64,000 nt of DNA from contig CM069594.1 of the NCBI GenBank assembly GCA_035771175.1, positions 11,718,620 through 11,782,619 on the forward strand, in the 5' to 3' direction. Both the position numbers and the translations under genes were made by a program. Below are positions 34,465 to 48,285 of the stretch, in pieces. The first letter of the stretch is position 1; every line of letters begins with the position of its first letter. This DNA comes from Paratinospora sagittata (lineage: Eukaryota > Streptophyta > Magnoliopsida > Ranunculales > Menispermaceae). The notes beneath the pieces are model-generated. The model saw nothing but the letters and a program-made list of their open reading frames with translations. It was not told where the DNA came from and ran no database searches.

Positions 34465-37400
34465 AGTTTTGAATTATTTAAAAGTGTTTTGAGTCAATGG
34501 AATGGTTCTTGAGTGTCAAAATATTAATTTTTCAAAAATAAGGCTATCCAGCAATTTGCAAAATTCTCGAGAAGGCACTAACGCACTATCAGTGTTGATA
34601 GCACGTTGATAGGGTTCTATAATAAGACATTTGTTTTTTCTGGAAAATTGTCTATAGCGCGCTATCCCCTTTGATGACTCGCTATAAAGGTGTTGCCTCA
34701 ATCTTTTCATTTTTAGTAAAATGGGCAATAGCGCGCTATAGGCCTTGATAACACGCTATCGAAAGTCTAAAAAACTCAAGCTCTCTAGTTTGTGTATATC
34801 GACCTGCTATCTGTCAATAGAGAACATGATACACAACCAAATAGCACTCTATCCACGTCTGAGACCAAAATCAGATATTTCTAACGAGAAAAATGTGGGC
34901 ACTTCTGCTTGCTCGATTTTTCTATTCCTTACACAGTTTTGCCAGGTTATCTTAATTGAAATATGCTCTACTAACACCTAGATGATTCCCTTTGTCTCGC
35001 ACGCCCAAAACAACTTTAGATTAAACAATGTTTTGAATTCAAATCATTTTGTACTCACTTGCTCTTTAACCTGCAACTTCTATTTTTATAAAACACTCAT
35101 TCTCTGATTTTCAAAAATACAACACGCACGATTTTTGTAAGTTAGATTGAGCTTTCCAAAGAGTTTTTCAAGAGAAGAAAGTAATGATTCTTGCATTTGC
35201 CAAAACAAGCTTCGAATTGAATCAAAATTGCAATCTGTCTTGATGATAACGTCATTGTTCAGCAAGTTCTTCATTTTATCCCTTTTGTGCTTAGATTTGC
35301 AGAGGGTATCGATTGTTTTAAACTGTAAGTATATGAAGTGGTCTCGGTAAGATAACAACATCAAAATAGAACACAACACCCGTATTGCATCAAGAACACA
35401 TCAAACAATAGCTTTCGAAGTCTACAAAGATCAAGCTCGAAGAACGAAGACATATCTCATGTCTAATGCATTAGTTTGATCTTTGGTGTGTAGGGTAACC
35501 TCTCGATCAAACTCAGCACTAAAACTCTGAAAATTGAAAGTCTACAAAATCACTTCGATATAGTATTTCATTTTGAAAAAATGTTTTCCGTAAGGTTTTA
35601 ATCAAAATTTCAATGAGATTTTAATTATTTAAAAGTGTTTTGAGTCAATGGAATGGTTCTTGAGTGTCAAAATATTAATTTTTCAAAAATAAGGCTATCC
35701 AGCAATTTGCAAAATTCTCGAGAAGGCGCTAACGCACTATCAGTGTTGATAGCACGTTGATAGGGTTCTATAATAAGACATTTGTTTTTTCTGGAAAATT
35801 GTCTATAGCGCGCTATCCCCTTTGATGACTCGCTATAAAGCTGTTGCCTTAATCTTTTCATTTTTAGTAAAATGGGCAATAGCGCGCTATAGGCCTTGAT
35901 AACACGCTTTCGGAAAGTCTGAAAAACTCAAGCTCTCTAGTTTGTGTATATCGACCTGCTATCTGTCAATAGAGAACATGATACAGAACCAAATAGCACT
36001 CTATCCACGTATGAGACCAAAATCAGATATTTCTAACGAGAAAAATGTGGGCACTTCTGCTTGCTCGATTTTTCTATTCCTTACACAGTTTTGCCAGGTT
36101 ATCTTAATTGAAATATGCTCTACTAACACCTAGATGATTCCCTTTGTCTCGCACGCCCAAAACAACTTTAGATTAAACAATGTTTTGAATTCAAATCATT
36201 TTGTACTCACTTGCTCTTTAACCTGCAACTTCTATTTTTATAAAACATTCATTCTCTGATTTTCAAAAATACAACACGCACGATTTTTGTAAGTTAGATT
36301 GAGCTTTCCAAAGAGTTTTTCAAGAGAAGAAAGTAATGATTCTTGCATTTGCCAAAACAAGCTTCGAATTAAATCAAAATTGTAATCTGTCTTGATGATA
36401 ACGTCATTGTTGAGCAAGTTCTTCATTTTATCCCTTTTGTGCTTAGATTTGCAGAGGGTATCCATTGTTTTAAACTGTAAGTATATGAAGTGGTCTCGGT
36501 AAGATAACAACATCAAAAAAGAACACAACACCTGTATTGCATCAAGAACACATCAAACAATAGCTTTCGAAGTCTACAAAGATCAAGCTCGAAGAACGAA
36601 GACATATCTCATGTCTAATGCATTAGTTTGATCTTTGGTGTGTAGGGTAACCTCTCGATCAAACTCAGCACTAAAACTCTGAAAATTGCAAAGTCTTCAA
36701 AATCACTTCGATATAGTATTTCATTTTGAAAAAATGTTTTCCGTAAGGTTTTAATCATAATTTCAATGAGTTTTGAATTATTTAAAAGTGTTTTGAGTCA
36801 AGGGAATGGTTCTTGAGTGTCAAAATATTAATTTTTCAAAAATAAGGCTATCCAGCAATTTGCAAAATTCTCGAGAAGGCACTAACGCACTATCAGTGTT
36901 GATAGCACGTTGATAGGGTTCTATAATAAGACATTTGTTTTTTCTGGAAAATTGTCTATAGCGCGCTATCCCCTTTGATGACTCGCTATAAAGGTGTTGC
37001 CTTAATCTTTTCATTTTTAGTAAAATGGGCAATAGCGCGCTATAGGCCTTGATAACACGCTATCGAAAGTCTAAAAAACTCAAGCTCTCTAGTTTGTGTA
37101 TATCGACCTGCTATCTGTCAATAGAGAACATGATACACAACCAAATAGCACTCTATCCACGTCTGAGACCAAAATCAGATATTTCTAACGAGAAAAATGT
37201 GGGCACTTCTGCTTGCTCGATTTTTCTATTCCTTACACAGTTTTGCCAGGTTATCTTAATTGAAATATGCTCTACTTACACCTAGATGATTCCCTTTGGC
37301 TCGCACGCCCAAAACAACTTTAGATTAAACAATGTTTTGAATTCAAATCATTTTGTACTCACTTGCTCTTTAACCTGCAACTTCTATTTTTATAAAACAC

Positions 37401-40400
37401 TCATTCTCTGATTTTCAAAAATACAACACGCACGATTTTTGTAAGTTAGATTGAGCTTTCCAAAGAGTTTTTCAAGAGAAGAAAGTAATGATTCTTGCAT
37501 TTGCCAAAACAAGCTTCGAATTGAATCAAAATTGCAATCGGTCTTGATGATAACGTCATTGTTCAGCAAGTTCTTCGTTTTATCCCTTTTGTGCTTAGAT
37601 TTGCAGAGGGTATCCATTGTTTTAAACTGTAAGTATATGAAGTGGTCTCGGTAAGATAACACATCAAAAAAGAACACGACACCTGTATTGCATCAAGAAC
37701 ACATCAAACAATAGCTTTCGAAGTCTACAAAGATCAAGCTCGAAGAACGAAGACATATCTCATGTCTAATGCATTAGTTTGAGCTTTGGTGTGTAGGGTA
37801 ACCTCTCGATCAAACTCAGCACTAAAACTCTGAAAATTGCAAAGTCTACAAAATCACTTCGATATAGTATTTCATTTTGAAAAAATGTTTTCCGTAATGT
37901 TTTAATCAAAATTTCAATGAGTTTTTATTTATTTAAAAGTGTTTTGAGTCAATGGAATGGTTCTTGAGTGTCAAAATATTAATTTTTCAAAAATAAGGCT
38001 ATCCAGCAATTTGCAAAATTCTCGAGAAGGCACTAACGCACTATCAGTGTTGATAGCACGTTGATAGGGTTCTATAATAAGACATTTATCTTTTCTGGAA
38101 AATTGTCTATAGCGCGCTATCCCCTTTGATGACTCGCTATAAAGGTGTTGCCTTAATCTTTTCATTTTTAGTAAAATGGGCAATAGCGCGCTATAGGCCT
38201 TGATAACACGCTTTCGGAAAGTCTGAAAAACTCGAGCTCTCGGGTTTGTGTATATCGACCTGCTATCTGTCAATAGAGAACATGACACACAACCGAATAG
38301 CACTCTATCCACGTCTGAGACCAAAATCAGATATTTCTAACGAGAAAAATGTGGGCACTTCTGCTTGCTCGATTTTTCTATTCCTTACTCAGTTTTGCCA
38401 GGTTATCTTAATTGAAATATGCTCTACTAACACCTTGTAATTCCCTTTGTCTCGCACGCCCAAAACAACTTTAGATTAAACAATGTTTTGAATTCAAATC
38501 ATTTATTACTCACTTGCTCTTTAACCTGCAACTTCTATTTTTATAAAACACTCATTCTCTGATTTTCAAAAATACAACACGCACGATTTTTGTAAGTTAG
38601 ATTGAGCTTTCCAAAGAGTTTTCAAGAGAAGAAAGTAATGATTCTTGCATTTGCCAAAACAAGCTTCGAATTGAATCGAAATTGCAATCTGTCTTGATGA
38701 TAACGTCATTGTTCAGCAAGTTCTTCATTTTATCCCTTTTGTGCTTAGATTTGCAGAGGGTATCCATTGTTTTAAACTGTAAGTATATGAAGTGGTCTCG
38801 GTAAGATAACACATCAAAAAAGAACACGACACCTGTATTGCATCAAGAACACATCAAACAATAGCTTTCGAAGTATACAAAGATCAAGCTCGAAGAACGA
38901 AGACATATCTCATCTCTAATGCATTAGTTTGATCTTTGGTGTGTAGGGTAACCTCTCGATCAAACTCAGCACTAAAACTCTGAAAATTGCAAAGTCTTCA
39001 AAATCACTTCGATATAGTATTTCATTTTGAAAAAATGTTTTCCGTAAGGTTTTAATCATAATTTCAATCAGTTTTGAATTATTTAAAAGTGTTTTGAGTC
39101 AATGGAATGGTTCTTGAGTGTCAAAATATTAATTTTTTTCAAAAATAAGGCTATCCAGCAATTTGCAAAATTCTCGAGAAGGCACTAACGCACTATCAGT
39201 GTTGATAGCACGTTGATAGGGTTCTATAAAAAGACATTTGTTTTTTCTGGAAAATTGTCTATAGCGCGCTATCCCCTTTGATGACTCGCTATAAAGGTGT
39301 TGCCTCAATCTTTTCATTTTTAGTAAAATGGGCAATAGCGCGCTATAGGCCTTGATAACACGCTATCGAAAGTCTAAAAAACTCAAGCTCTCTAGTTTGT
39401 GTATATCGACCTGCTATCTGTCAATAGAGAACATGATACACAACCAAATAGCACTCTATCCACGTCTGAGACCAAAATCAGATATTTCTAACGAGAAAAA
39501 TGTGGGCACTTCTGCTTGCTCGATTTTTCTATTCCTTACACAGTTTTGCCAGGTTATCTTAATTGAAATATGCTCTACTAACACCTAGATGATTCCCTTT
39601 GTCTCGCACGCCCAAAACAACTTTAGATTAAACAATGTTTTGAATTCAAATCATTTTGTACTCACTTGCTCTTTAACCTGCAACTTCTATTTTTATAAAA
39701 CACTCATTCTCTGATTTTCAAAAATACAACACGCACGATTTTTGTAAGTTAGATTGAGCTTTCCAAAGAGTTTTTCAAGAGAAGAAAGTAATGATTCTTG
39801 CATTTGCCAAAACAAGCTTCGAATTGAATCAAAATTGCAATCGGTCTTGATGATAACGTTATTGTTCAGCAAGTTCTTCGTTTTATCCCTTTTGTGCTTA
39901 GATTTGCAGAGGGTATCCATTGTTTTAAACTGTAAGTATATGAAGTGGTCTCGGTAAGATAACACATCAAAATAGAACACGACACCTGTATTGCATCAAG
40001 AACACATCAAACAATCGCTTTCGAAGTCTACAAAGATCAAGCTCGAAGAACGAAGACATATCTCATGTCTAATGCATTAGTTTGATCTTTGGTGTGTAGG
40101 GTAACCTCTCGATCAAACTCAGCACTAAAACTCTGAAAATTGCAAAGTCTTCAAAATCACTTCGATATAGTATTTCATTTTGAAAAAATGTTTTCCGTAA
40201 GGTTTTAATCATAATTTCAATGAGTTTTGAATTATTTAAAAGTGTTTTGAGTCAATGGAATGGTTCTTGAGTGTCAAAATATTAATTTTTCAAAAATAAG
40301 GCTATCCAGCAATTTGCAAAATTCTCGAGAAGGCACTAACGCACTATCAGTGTTGATAGCACGTTGATAGGGTTCTATAATAAGACATTTGTTTTTTCTG

Positions 40401-42527
40401 GAAAATTGTCTATAGCGCGCTATCCCCTTTGATGACTCGCTATAAAGGTGTTGCCTTAATCTTTTCATTTTTAGCAAAATGGGCAATAGCGCGCTATAGG
40501 CCTTGATAACACGCTATCGAAAGTCTAAAAAACTCAAGCTCTCTAGTTTGTGTATATCGACCTGCTATCTGTCAATAGAGAACATGATACACAACCAAAT
40601 AGCACTCTATCCACGTCTGAGACCAAAATCAGATATTTCTAACGAGAAAAATGTGGGCACTTCTGCTTGCTCGATTTTTCTATTCCTTACACAGTTTTGC
40701 CAGGTTATCTTAATTGAAATATGCTCTACTAACACCTAGATGATTCCCTTTGTCTCGCACGCCCAAAACAACTTTAGATTAAACAATGTTTTGAATTCAA
40801 ATCATTTTGTACTCACTTGCTCTTTAACCTGCAACTTCTATTTTTATAAAACACTCATTCTCTGATTTTCAAAAATACAACACGCACGATTTTTGTAAGT
40901 TAGATTGAGCTTTCCAAAGAGTTTTTCAAGAGAAGAAAGTAATGATTCTTGCATTTGCCAAAACAAGCTTCGAATTGAATCAAAATTGTAATCTGTCTTG
41001 ATGATAACGTCATTGTTGAGCAAGTTCTTCATTTTATCCCTTTTGTGCTTAGATTTGCAGAGGGGTATCCATTGTTTTAAACTGTAAGTATATGAAGTGG
41101 TCTCGGTAAGATAACAACATCAAAAAAGAACACAACACCTGTATTGCATCAAGAACACATCAAACAATAGCTTTCGAAGTCTACAAAGATCAAGCTCGAA
41201 GAACGAAGACATATCTCATGTCTAATGCATTAGTTTGATCTTTGGTGTGTAGGGTAACCTCTCGATCAAACTCAGCACTAAAACTCTGAAAATTGCAAAG
41301 TCTTCAAAATCACTTCGATATAGTATTTCATTTTGAAAAAATGTTTTCCGTAAGGTTTTAATCATAATTTCAATGAGTTTTGAATTATTTAAAAGTGTTT
41401 TCAGTCAATGGAATGGTTCTTGAGTGTCAAAATATTAATTTTTCAAAAATAAGGCTATCCAGCAATTTGCAAAATTCTCGAGAAGGCACTAACGCACTAT
41501 AAGTGTTGATAGCACGTTGATAGGGTTCTATAATAAGACATTTGTTTTTTCTGGAAAATTGTCTATAGCGCGCTATCCCCTTTGATGACTCGCTATAAAG
41601 GTGTTGCCTTAATCCTTTCATTTTTAGTAAAATGGGCAATAGCGCGCTATAGGCCTTGATAACACGCTATCGAAAGTCTAAAAAACTCAAGCTCTTTAGT
41701 TTGTGTATATCGACCTGCTATCTGTCAATAGAGAACATGATACACAACCAAATAGCACTCTATCCACGTCTGAGACCAAAATCAGATATTTCTAACGAGA
41801 AAAATGTGGGCACTTCTGCTTGCTCGATTTTTCTATTCCTTACACAGTTTTGCCAGGTTATCTTAATTGAAATATGCTCTACTAACATCTAGATGATTCC
41901 CTTTGTCTCGCACGCCCAAAACAACTTTAGATTAAACAATGTTTTGAATTCAAATCATTTTGTACTCACTTGCTCTTTAACCTGCAACTTCTATTTTTAT
42001 AAAACACTCATTCTCTGATTTTCAAAAATACAACACGCACGATTTTTGTAAGTTAGATTGAGCTTTCCAAAGAGTTTTTCAAGAGAAGAAAGTAATGATT
42101 CTTGCATTTGCCAAAACAAGCTTCGAATTGAATCAAAATTGCAATCTGTCTTGATGATAACGTCATTGTTCAGCAAGTTCTTCATTTTATCCCTTTTGTG
42201 CTTAGATTTGCAGAGGGTATCCATTGTTTTAAACTGTAAGTATATGAAGTGGTCTCGGTAAGATAACAACATCAAAATAGAACACAACACCCGTATTGCA
42301 TCAAGAACACATCAAACAATAGCTTTCGAAGTCTACAAATATCAAGCTTGAAGAACGAAGACATATCTCATGTCTAATGCATTAGTTTGATCTTTGGTGT
42401 GTAGGGTAACCTCTCGATCAAACTCAGCACTAAAACTCTGAAAATTGCAAAGTCTTCAAAATCACATCGATATAGTATTTCATTTTGAAAAAATGTTTTC
42501 CGTAAGGTTTTAATCAAAATTTCAATG
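34465..42527. repeat. Satellite block: monomers 25-31, mixed subtypes
   Basis: Monomers start at 34465, 35616, 36769, 37920, 39070, 40223 and 41376. Monomers 25, 27, 29, 30 and 31 are the CGCTATCGAAAGTC subtype. Monomer 28 resembles 22 and 24 (GACACACAACCGAATAG). The pair 24-25 matches 28-29 at an offset of 4,605 bp, shown by GTTGCCTCAATC, found only in 25 and 29. Monomers 27 and 29 share CAATCGGTC and TTCTTCGTTTTATC. Monomer 26 has GAGATTTTAATTATTT and GAAAATTGAAAG. Confidence 0.87.
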
Positions 42528-45500
42528 AGTTTTGAATTATTTAAAAGTGTTTTGAGTCAATGGAATGGTTTTTGAGTGTCAAAATATTAATTTTTCAAAA
42601 ATAAGGCAATCCAGCAATTTGCAAAATTCTCGAGAAGGCACTAACGCACTATCAGTGTTGATAGCACGTTGATAGGGTTCTATAATAAGACATTTGTTTT
42701 TTCTGGAAAATTGTCTATAGCGCGCTATCCCCTTTGATGACTCGCTATAAAGCTGTTGCCTTAATCTTTTCATTTGTTGTAAAATGGGCAATAGCGCGCT
42801 ATAGGCCTTGATAACACGCTTTCGGAAAGTCTGAAAAACGCGAGCTCTCGGGTTTGTGTATATCGACCTGCTATCTGTCAATAGAGAACATGATACACAA
42901 CCAAATAGCACTCTATCCACGTCTGAGACCAAAATCAGATATTTCTAACGAGAAAAATATGGGCACTTCTGCTTGCTCGATTTTTCTATTCCTTACTCAG
43001 TTTTGCCAGGTTATCTTAATTAAAATATGCTCTACTAACACCTAGTAATTCCCTTTGTCTCGCACCCCCAAAACAACTTTAGATTAAACAATGTTTTGAA
43101 TTCAAATCATTTTCTACTCACTTGCTCTTTAACCTGCATCTTCTATTTTTATAAAACACTCGTTCTCTGATTTTCAAAAATACAACACGCACGATTTTTG
43201 TGAGTTAGATTGAGCTTTCCAAAGAGTTTTCAAGAGAAGAAAGTAATGATTCTTGCATTTGCCAAAACAAGCTTCGAATTGAATCAAAATTGCAATCTGT
43301 CTTGATGATAACGTCATTGTTTAGCAAGTTCTTCATTTTATCCCTTTTGTGCTTAGATTTGCAGAGGGTATCCATTGTTTTAAACTGTAAGTATATGAAG
43401 TGGTCTCGGTAAGATAACACATCAAAAAAGAACACAACACCCGTATTGCATCAAGAACACATCAAACAATAGCTTTCGAATTCTACAAAGATCAAGCTCG
43501 AAGAACGAAAACATATCTCATGTCTAATGCATGAGTTTGATCTTTGGTGTGTAGGGTAACCTCTCGATCAAACTCAGCACTAAAACTCTGAAAATTGCAA
43601 AGTTTTCAAAATCACTTCGATATAGTATTTCATTTTGAAAAAATGTTTTTCGTAAGGTTTTAATCATAATTTCAACGAGTTTTGAATTATTTAAAAGTGT
43701 TTTGAGTCAATGGAATGGTTCTTGAGTGTCAAAATATTAACTTTTCAAAAATAAGGCTATCCAGCAATTTGCCAAAATTCTCGAGAAGGCACTAACGCAC
43801 TTTCAGTGTTGATAGCACGTTGATAGGGTTCTATAATAAGACATTTTTTTTTTCTGGAAAATTATCTATAGCGCGCTATCCCCTTTGATGACTCGCTATA
43901 AAGCTGTTGCCTTAATCTTTTCATTTTTAGTAAAATGGGCAATAGCGCGCTATAGGCCTTGATAACACGCTATCGGAAAGTCTAAAAAACTCAAGCTCTC
44001 TACTTTGTGTATATCGACCTGCTATATGTCAATAGAGAACATGATACACAACCAAATAGCACTCTATCCACGTCTGAGACCAAAATCAGATATTTCTAAC
44101 GAGAAAAATGTGGGCACTTCTGCTTGCTCGATTTTTCTATTCCTTACTCAGTTTTGCCAGGTTATCTTAATTGAAATATGCTCTACTAACACCTAGTAAT
44201 TCCCTTTGTCTCGCACGCCCAAAACAACTTTAGATTAAACAATGTTTTGAATTCAAATCATTTTGTACTCACTTGCTCTTTAACCTGCAACTTCTATTTT
44301 TATAAAACACTCATTCTCTGATTTTCAAAAATACAACACGCACGATTTTTGTAAGTTAGATTGAGCTTTCCAAAGAGTTTTTCAAGAGAAGAAAGTAATG
44401 ATTCTTGCATTTGCCAAAACAAGCTTCGAATTGAATCAAAATTGCAATCTGTCTTGATGATAACGTCATTGTTCAGCAAGTTCTTCATTTTATCCCTTTT
44501 GTGCTTAGATTTGCAGAGGGTATCCATTGTTTTAAACTGTAAGTATATGAAGTGGTCTCGGTAAGATAACACATCAAAAAAGAACACAACACCCGTATTG
44601 CATCAAGAACACATCAAACAATAGCTTTCGAATTCTACAGAGATCAAGCTCGAAGAACGAAAACATATCTCATGTCTAATGCATGAGTTTGATCTTTGGT
44701 GTGTAGGGTAACCTCTCGATCAAACTCAGCACTAAAACTCTGAAAATTGCAAAGTTTTCAAAATCACTTCGATATAGTATTTCATTTTGAAAAAATGTTT
44801 TCCGTAAGGTTTTAATCATAATTTCAATGAGTTTTGAATTATTTAAAAGTGTTTTGAGTCAATGGAATGGTTCTTGAGTGTCAAAATATTAATTTTTCAA
44901 AAATAAGGCTATCCAGCAATTTGCCAAATTCTCGAGAAGGCACTAACGCACTATCAGTGTTGATAGCACGTTGATAGGGTTCCATAATAAGACATTTGTT
45001 TTTTCTGGAAAATTGTCTATATCGCGCTATCCCCTTTGATGACTCGCTATAAAGCTGTTGCCTTAATCTTTTCATTTTTTGTAAAATGGGCAATAGCGCG
45101 CTATAGGCCTTGATAACACGCTATCGGAAAGTCTAAAAAACTCAAGTTCTCTAGTTTGTGTATATCGACCTGCTATCTGTCAATAGAGAACATGATACAC
45201 AACCAAATAGCACTATATCCACGTCTGAGACAAAAATCAGATATTTCTAACGACAAAAATGTGGGCACTTCTGCTTGCTCGATTTTTCTATTCCTTACTC
45301 AGTTTTGCCAGGTTATCTTAATTGAAATATGCTCTACTAACACCTAGTAATTCCCTTTGTCTCGCACGCCCAAAACAACTTTAGATTAAACAATGTTTTG
45401 AATTCAAATCATTTTGTACTCACTTGCTCTTTAACCTACAACTTCTATTTTTATAAAACACTCATTCTCTGATTTTCAAAAATACAACACGCACGAGTTT

Positions 45501-48285
45501 TGTAAGTTAGATTGAGCTTTCCAAAGAGTTTTTCAAGAGAAGAAAGTAATGATTCTTGCATTTGCCAAAACAAGCTTCGAATTGAATCAAAATTGCAATC
45601 TGTCTTGATGATAACGTCATTGTTGAGCAAGTTCTTCATTTTATCCCTTTTGTGCTTAGATTTGCTGAGGGTATCGATTGTTTTAAACTGTAAGTATATG
45701 AAGTGGTCTCGGTAAGATAACACATCAAAAAAGAACACGACACCCGTATTGCATCAAGAACACATCAAACAATAGCTTTCGAAGTCTACAAAGATCAAGC
45801 TCGAAGAACGAAGACATATCTCATGTCTAATGCATTAGTTTGATCTTTGGTGTGTAGGGTAACCTCTCGATCAAACTCAGCACTAAAACTCTGAAAATTG
45901 CAAAGTTTTCAAGATTACTTCGATATAGTATTTCATTTTGAAAAAATGTTTTCCGTAAGGTTTTAATCATAATTTCAATGAGTTTTGAATTATTTAAAAG
46001 TGTTTTGAGTCAATGGAATGGTTCTTGAGTGTCAAAATATTACTTTTTCAAAAATAAGGCTATCCAGCAATTTGCTAAAATTCTCGAGAAGGCACTAACG
46101 CACTATCAGTGTTGATAGCACGTTGATAGGGTTCTATAATAAGACATTTGTTTTTTCTGGAAAATTGTCTATATCGCGCTATCCCCTTTGATGACACGCT
46201 ATAAAGCTGTTGCCTTAATCTTTTCATTTTTAGTAAAATAAGCAATAGCGCGCTATAGGCCTTTATAACACGCTTTCGGAAAGTCTGAAAAACTCGAGCT
46301 CTCGGGTTTGTGTATATCGACCTGCTATCTGTCAATAGAGAACATGATACACAACCAAATAGCACTCTATCCACGTCTGAGACCAAAATCAGATATTTCT
46401 AACTAGAAAAATGTGGGCACTTCTGCTTGCTCGATTTTTCTATTCCTTACACAGTTTTGCCAGGTTATCTTAATTGAAATATGCTCTACTAACACCTAGA
46501 TGATTCCCTTTGGCTCGCACGCCCAAAACAACTTTAGATTAAACAATGTTTTGAATTCAAATCATTTTCTACTCACTTGCTCTTTAACCTGCAACTTCTA
46601 TTTTTGTAAAACACTCATTCTCTGATTTTCAAAAATACAACGCGCACGATTTTTGTAAGTTAGATTAGGCTTTCCAAAGAGTTTTTCAAGAGAAGAAAGT
46701 AATGATTCTTGCATTTGCCAAAACAAGCTTCGAATTGAATCAAAATTGCAATCGGTCTCGATGATAACGTCATTGTTCAGCAAGTTCTTCGTTTTATCCC
46801 TTTTGTGCTTAGATTTGTAGAGGGTATCCATTGTTTTAAACTGTAAGTATATGAAGTGGTCTCGGTAAGATAACACATCAAAAAAGAACACGACACCTGC
46901 ATTGCATCAAGAACACATCAAACAATAGCTTTCGAAGTCTACAAATATCAAGCTCGAAGAACGAAGACATATCTCATGTCTAATGCATTAGTTTGATCTT
47001 TGGTGTGTAGGGTAACCTCTCGATCAAACTCAGCACTAAAACTCTGAAAATTGCAAAGTCTTCAAAATCACTTCGATATAGTATTTCATTTTGAAAAAAT
47101 GTTTTCCGTAAGGTTTTAATCATAATTTCAACGAGTTTTGAATTATTTAAAAGTGTTTTGAGTCAATGGAATGGTTCTTGAGTGTCAAAATATTAACTTT
47201 TCAAAAATAAGGCTATCCAGCAATTTGCCAAAATTCTCGAGAAGGCACTAACGCACTATCAGTGTTGATAGCACGTTGATAGGGTTCTATAATAAGACAT
47301 TTGTTTTTTCTGGAAAATTGTCTATAGCGCGCTATCCCCTTTATTGACTCGCTATAAAGGTGTTGCCTTAATCTTTTCATTTTTAGTAAAATGGGCAATA
47401 GCGCGCTATAGGCCTTGATAACACGCTTTCGGAAAGTCTGAAAAACTCGAGCTCTCGGGTTTGTGTATATCGACCTGCTATCTGTCAATAGAGAACATGA
47501 TACACAACCAAATAGCACTCTATCCACGTCTGAGACCAAAATCAGATATTTCTAACGAGAAAAATGTGGGCACTTCTGCTTGCTCGATTTTTCTATTCCT
47601 TACTCAGTTTTGCCAGGTTATCTTAATTGAAATATGCTCTACTAACACCTAGTAATTCCCTTTGTCTCGCACGCCCAAAACAACTTTAGATTAAACAATG
47701 TTTTGAATTCAAATCATTTTGTACTCACTTGCTCTTTAACCTGCAACTTCTATTTTTATAAAACACTCATTCTCTGATTTTCAAAAATACAACACGCACG
47801 ATTTTTGTAAGTTAAATTGAGCTTTCCAAAGTGTTTTTCAAGAGAAGAAAGTAATGATTCTTGCATTTGCCAAAACAAGCTTCGAATTGAATCAAAATTG
47901 CAATCTGTCTTGATGATAACGTCATTATTCGGCAAGTTCTTCATTTTATCCCTTTTGTGCTTAGATTTACAGAGGGTATCCATTGTTTTAAACTGTAAGT
48001 ATATGAAGTGGTCTCGGTAAGATAACACATCAAAAAAGAACACAACACCCGTATTGCATCAAGAACACATCAAACAATAGCTTTCGAAGTCTACAATGAT
48101 CAAGCTCGAAGAACGAAAACATATCTCATGTCTAATGCATTAGTTTGATCTTTGGTGTGTAGGGTAACCTCTCGATCAAACTCAGCACTAAAACTCTGAA
48201 AATTGCATAGTTTTCAAAATCACTTCGATATAGTATTTCATTTTGAAAAAATGTTTTCCGTAAGGTTTTAATCATAATTTCAATA
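42528..48285. repeat. Satellite block: monomers 32-36, first copy of the 15-16 kb duplication
   Basis: Monomers start at 42528, 43678, 44830, 45981 and 47134. Monomer 32 is repeated as monomer 45 (offset 14,974). Monomers 33-36 are repeated as 47-50 (offset 16,125-16,126). Private marks shared by the copies include AAGGCAATCCAGC (32/45), CTATATGTCAATAG (33/47), AACGACAAAAATG or a close variant (34/48), AAAATAAGCAATAGC and CCTTTATAACACGC (35/49), and CCTTTATTGACTCGC (36/50). Confidence 0.9.
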
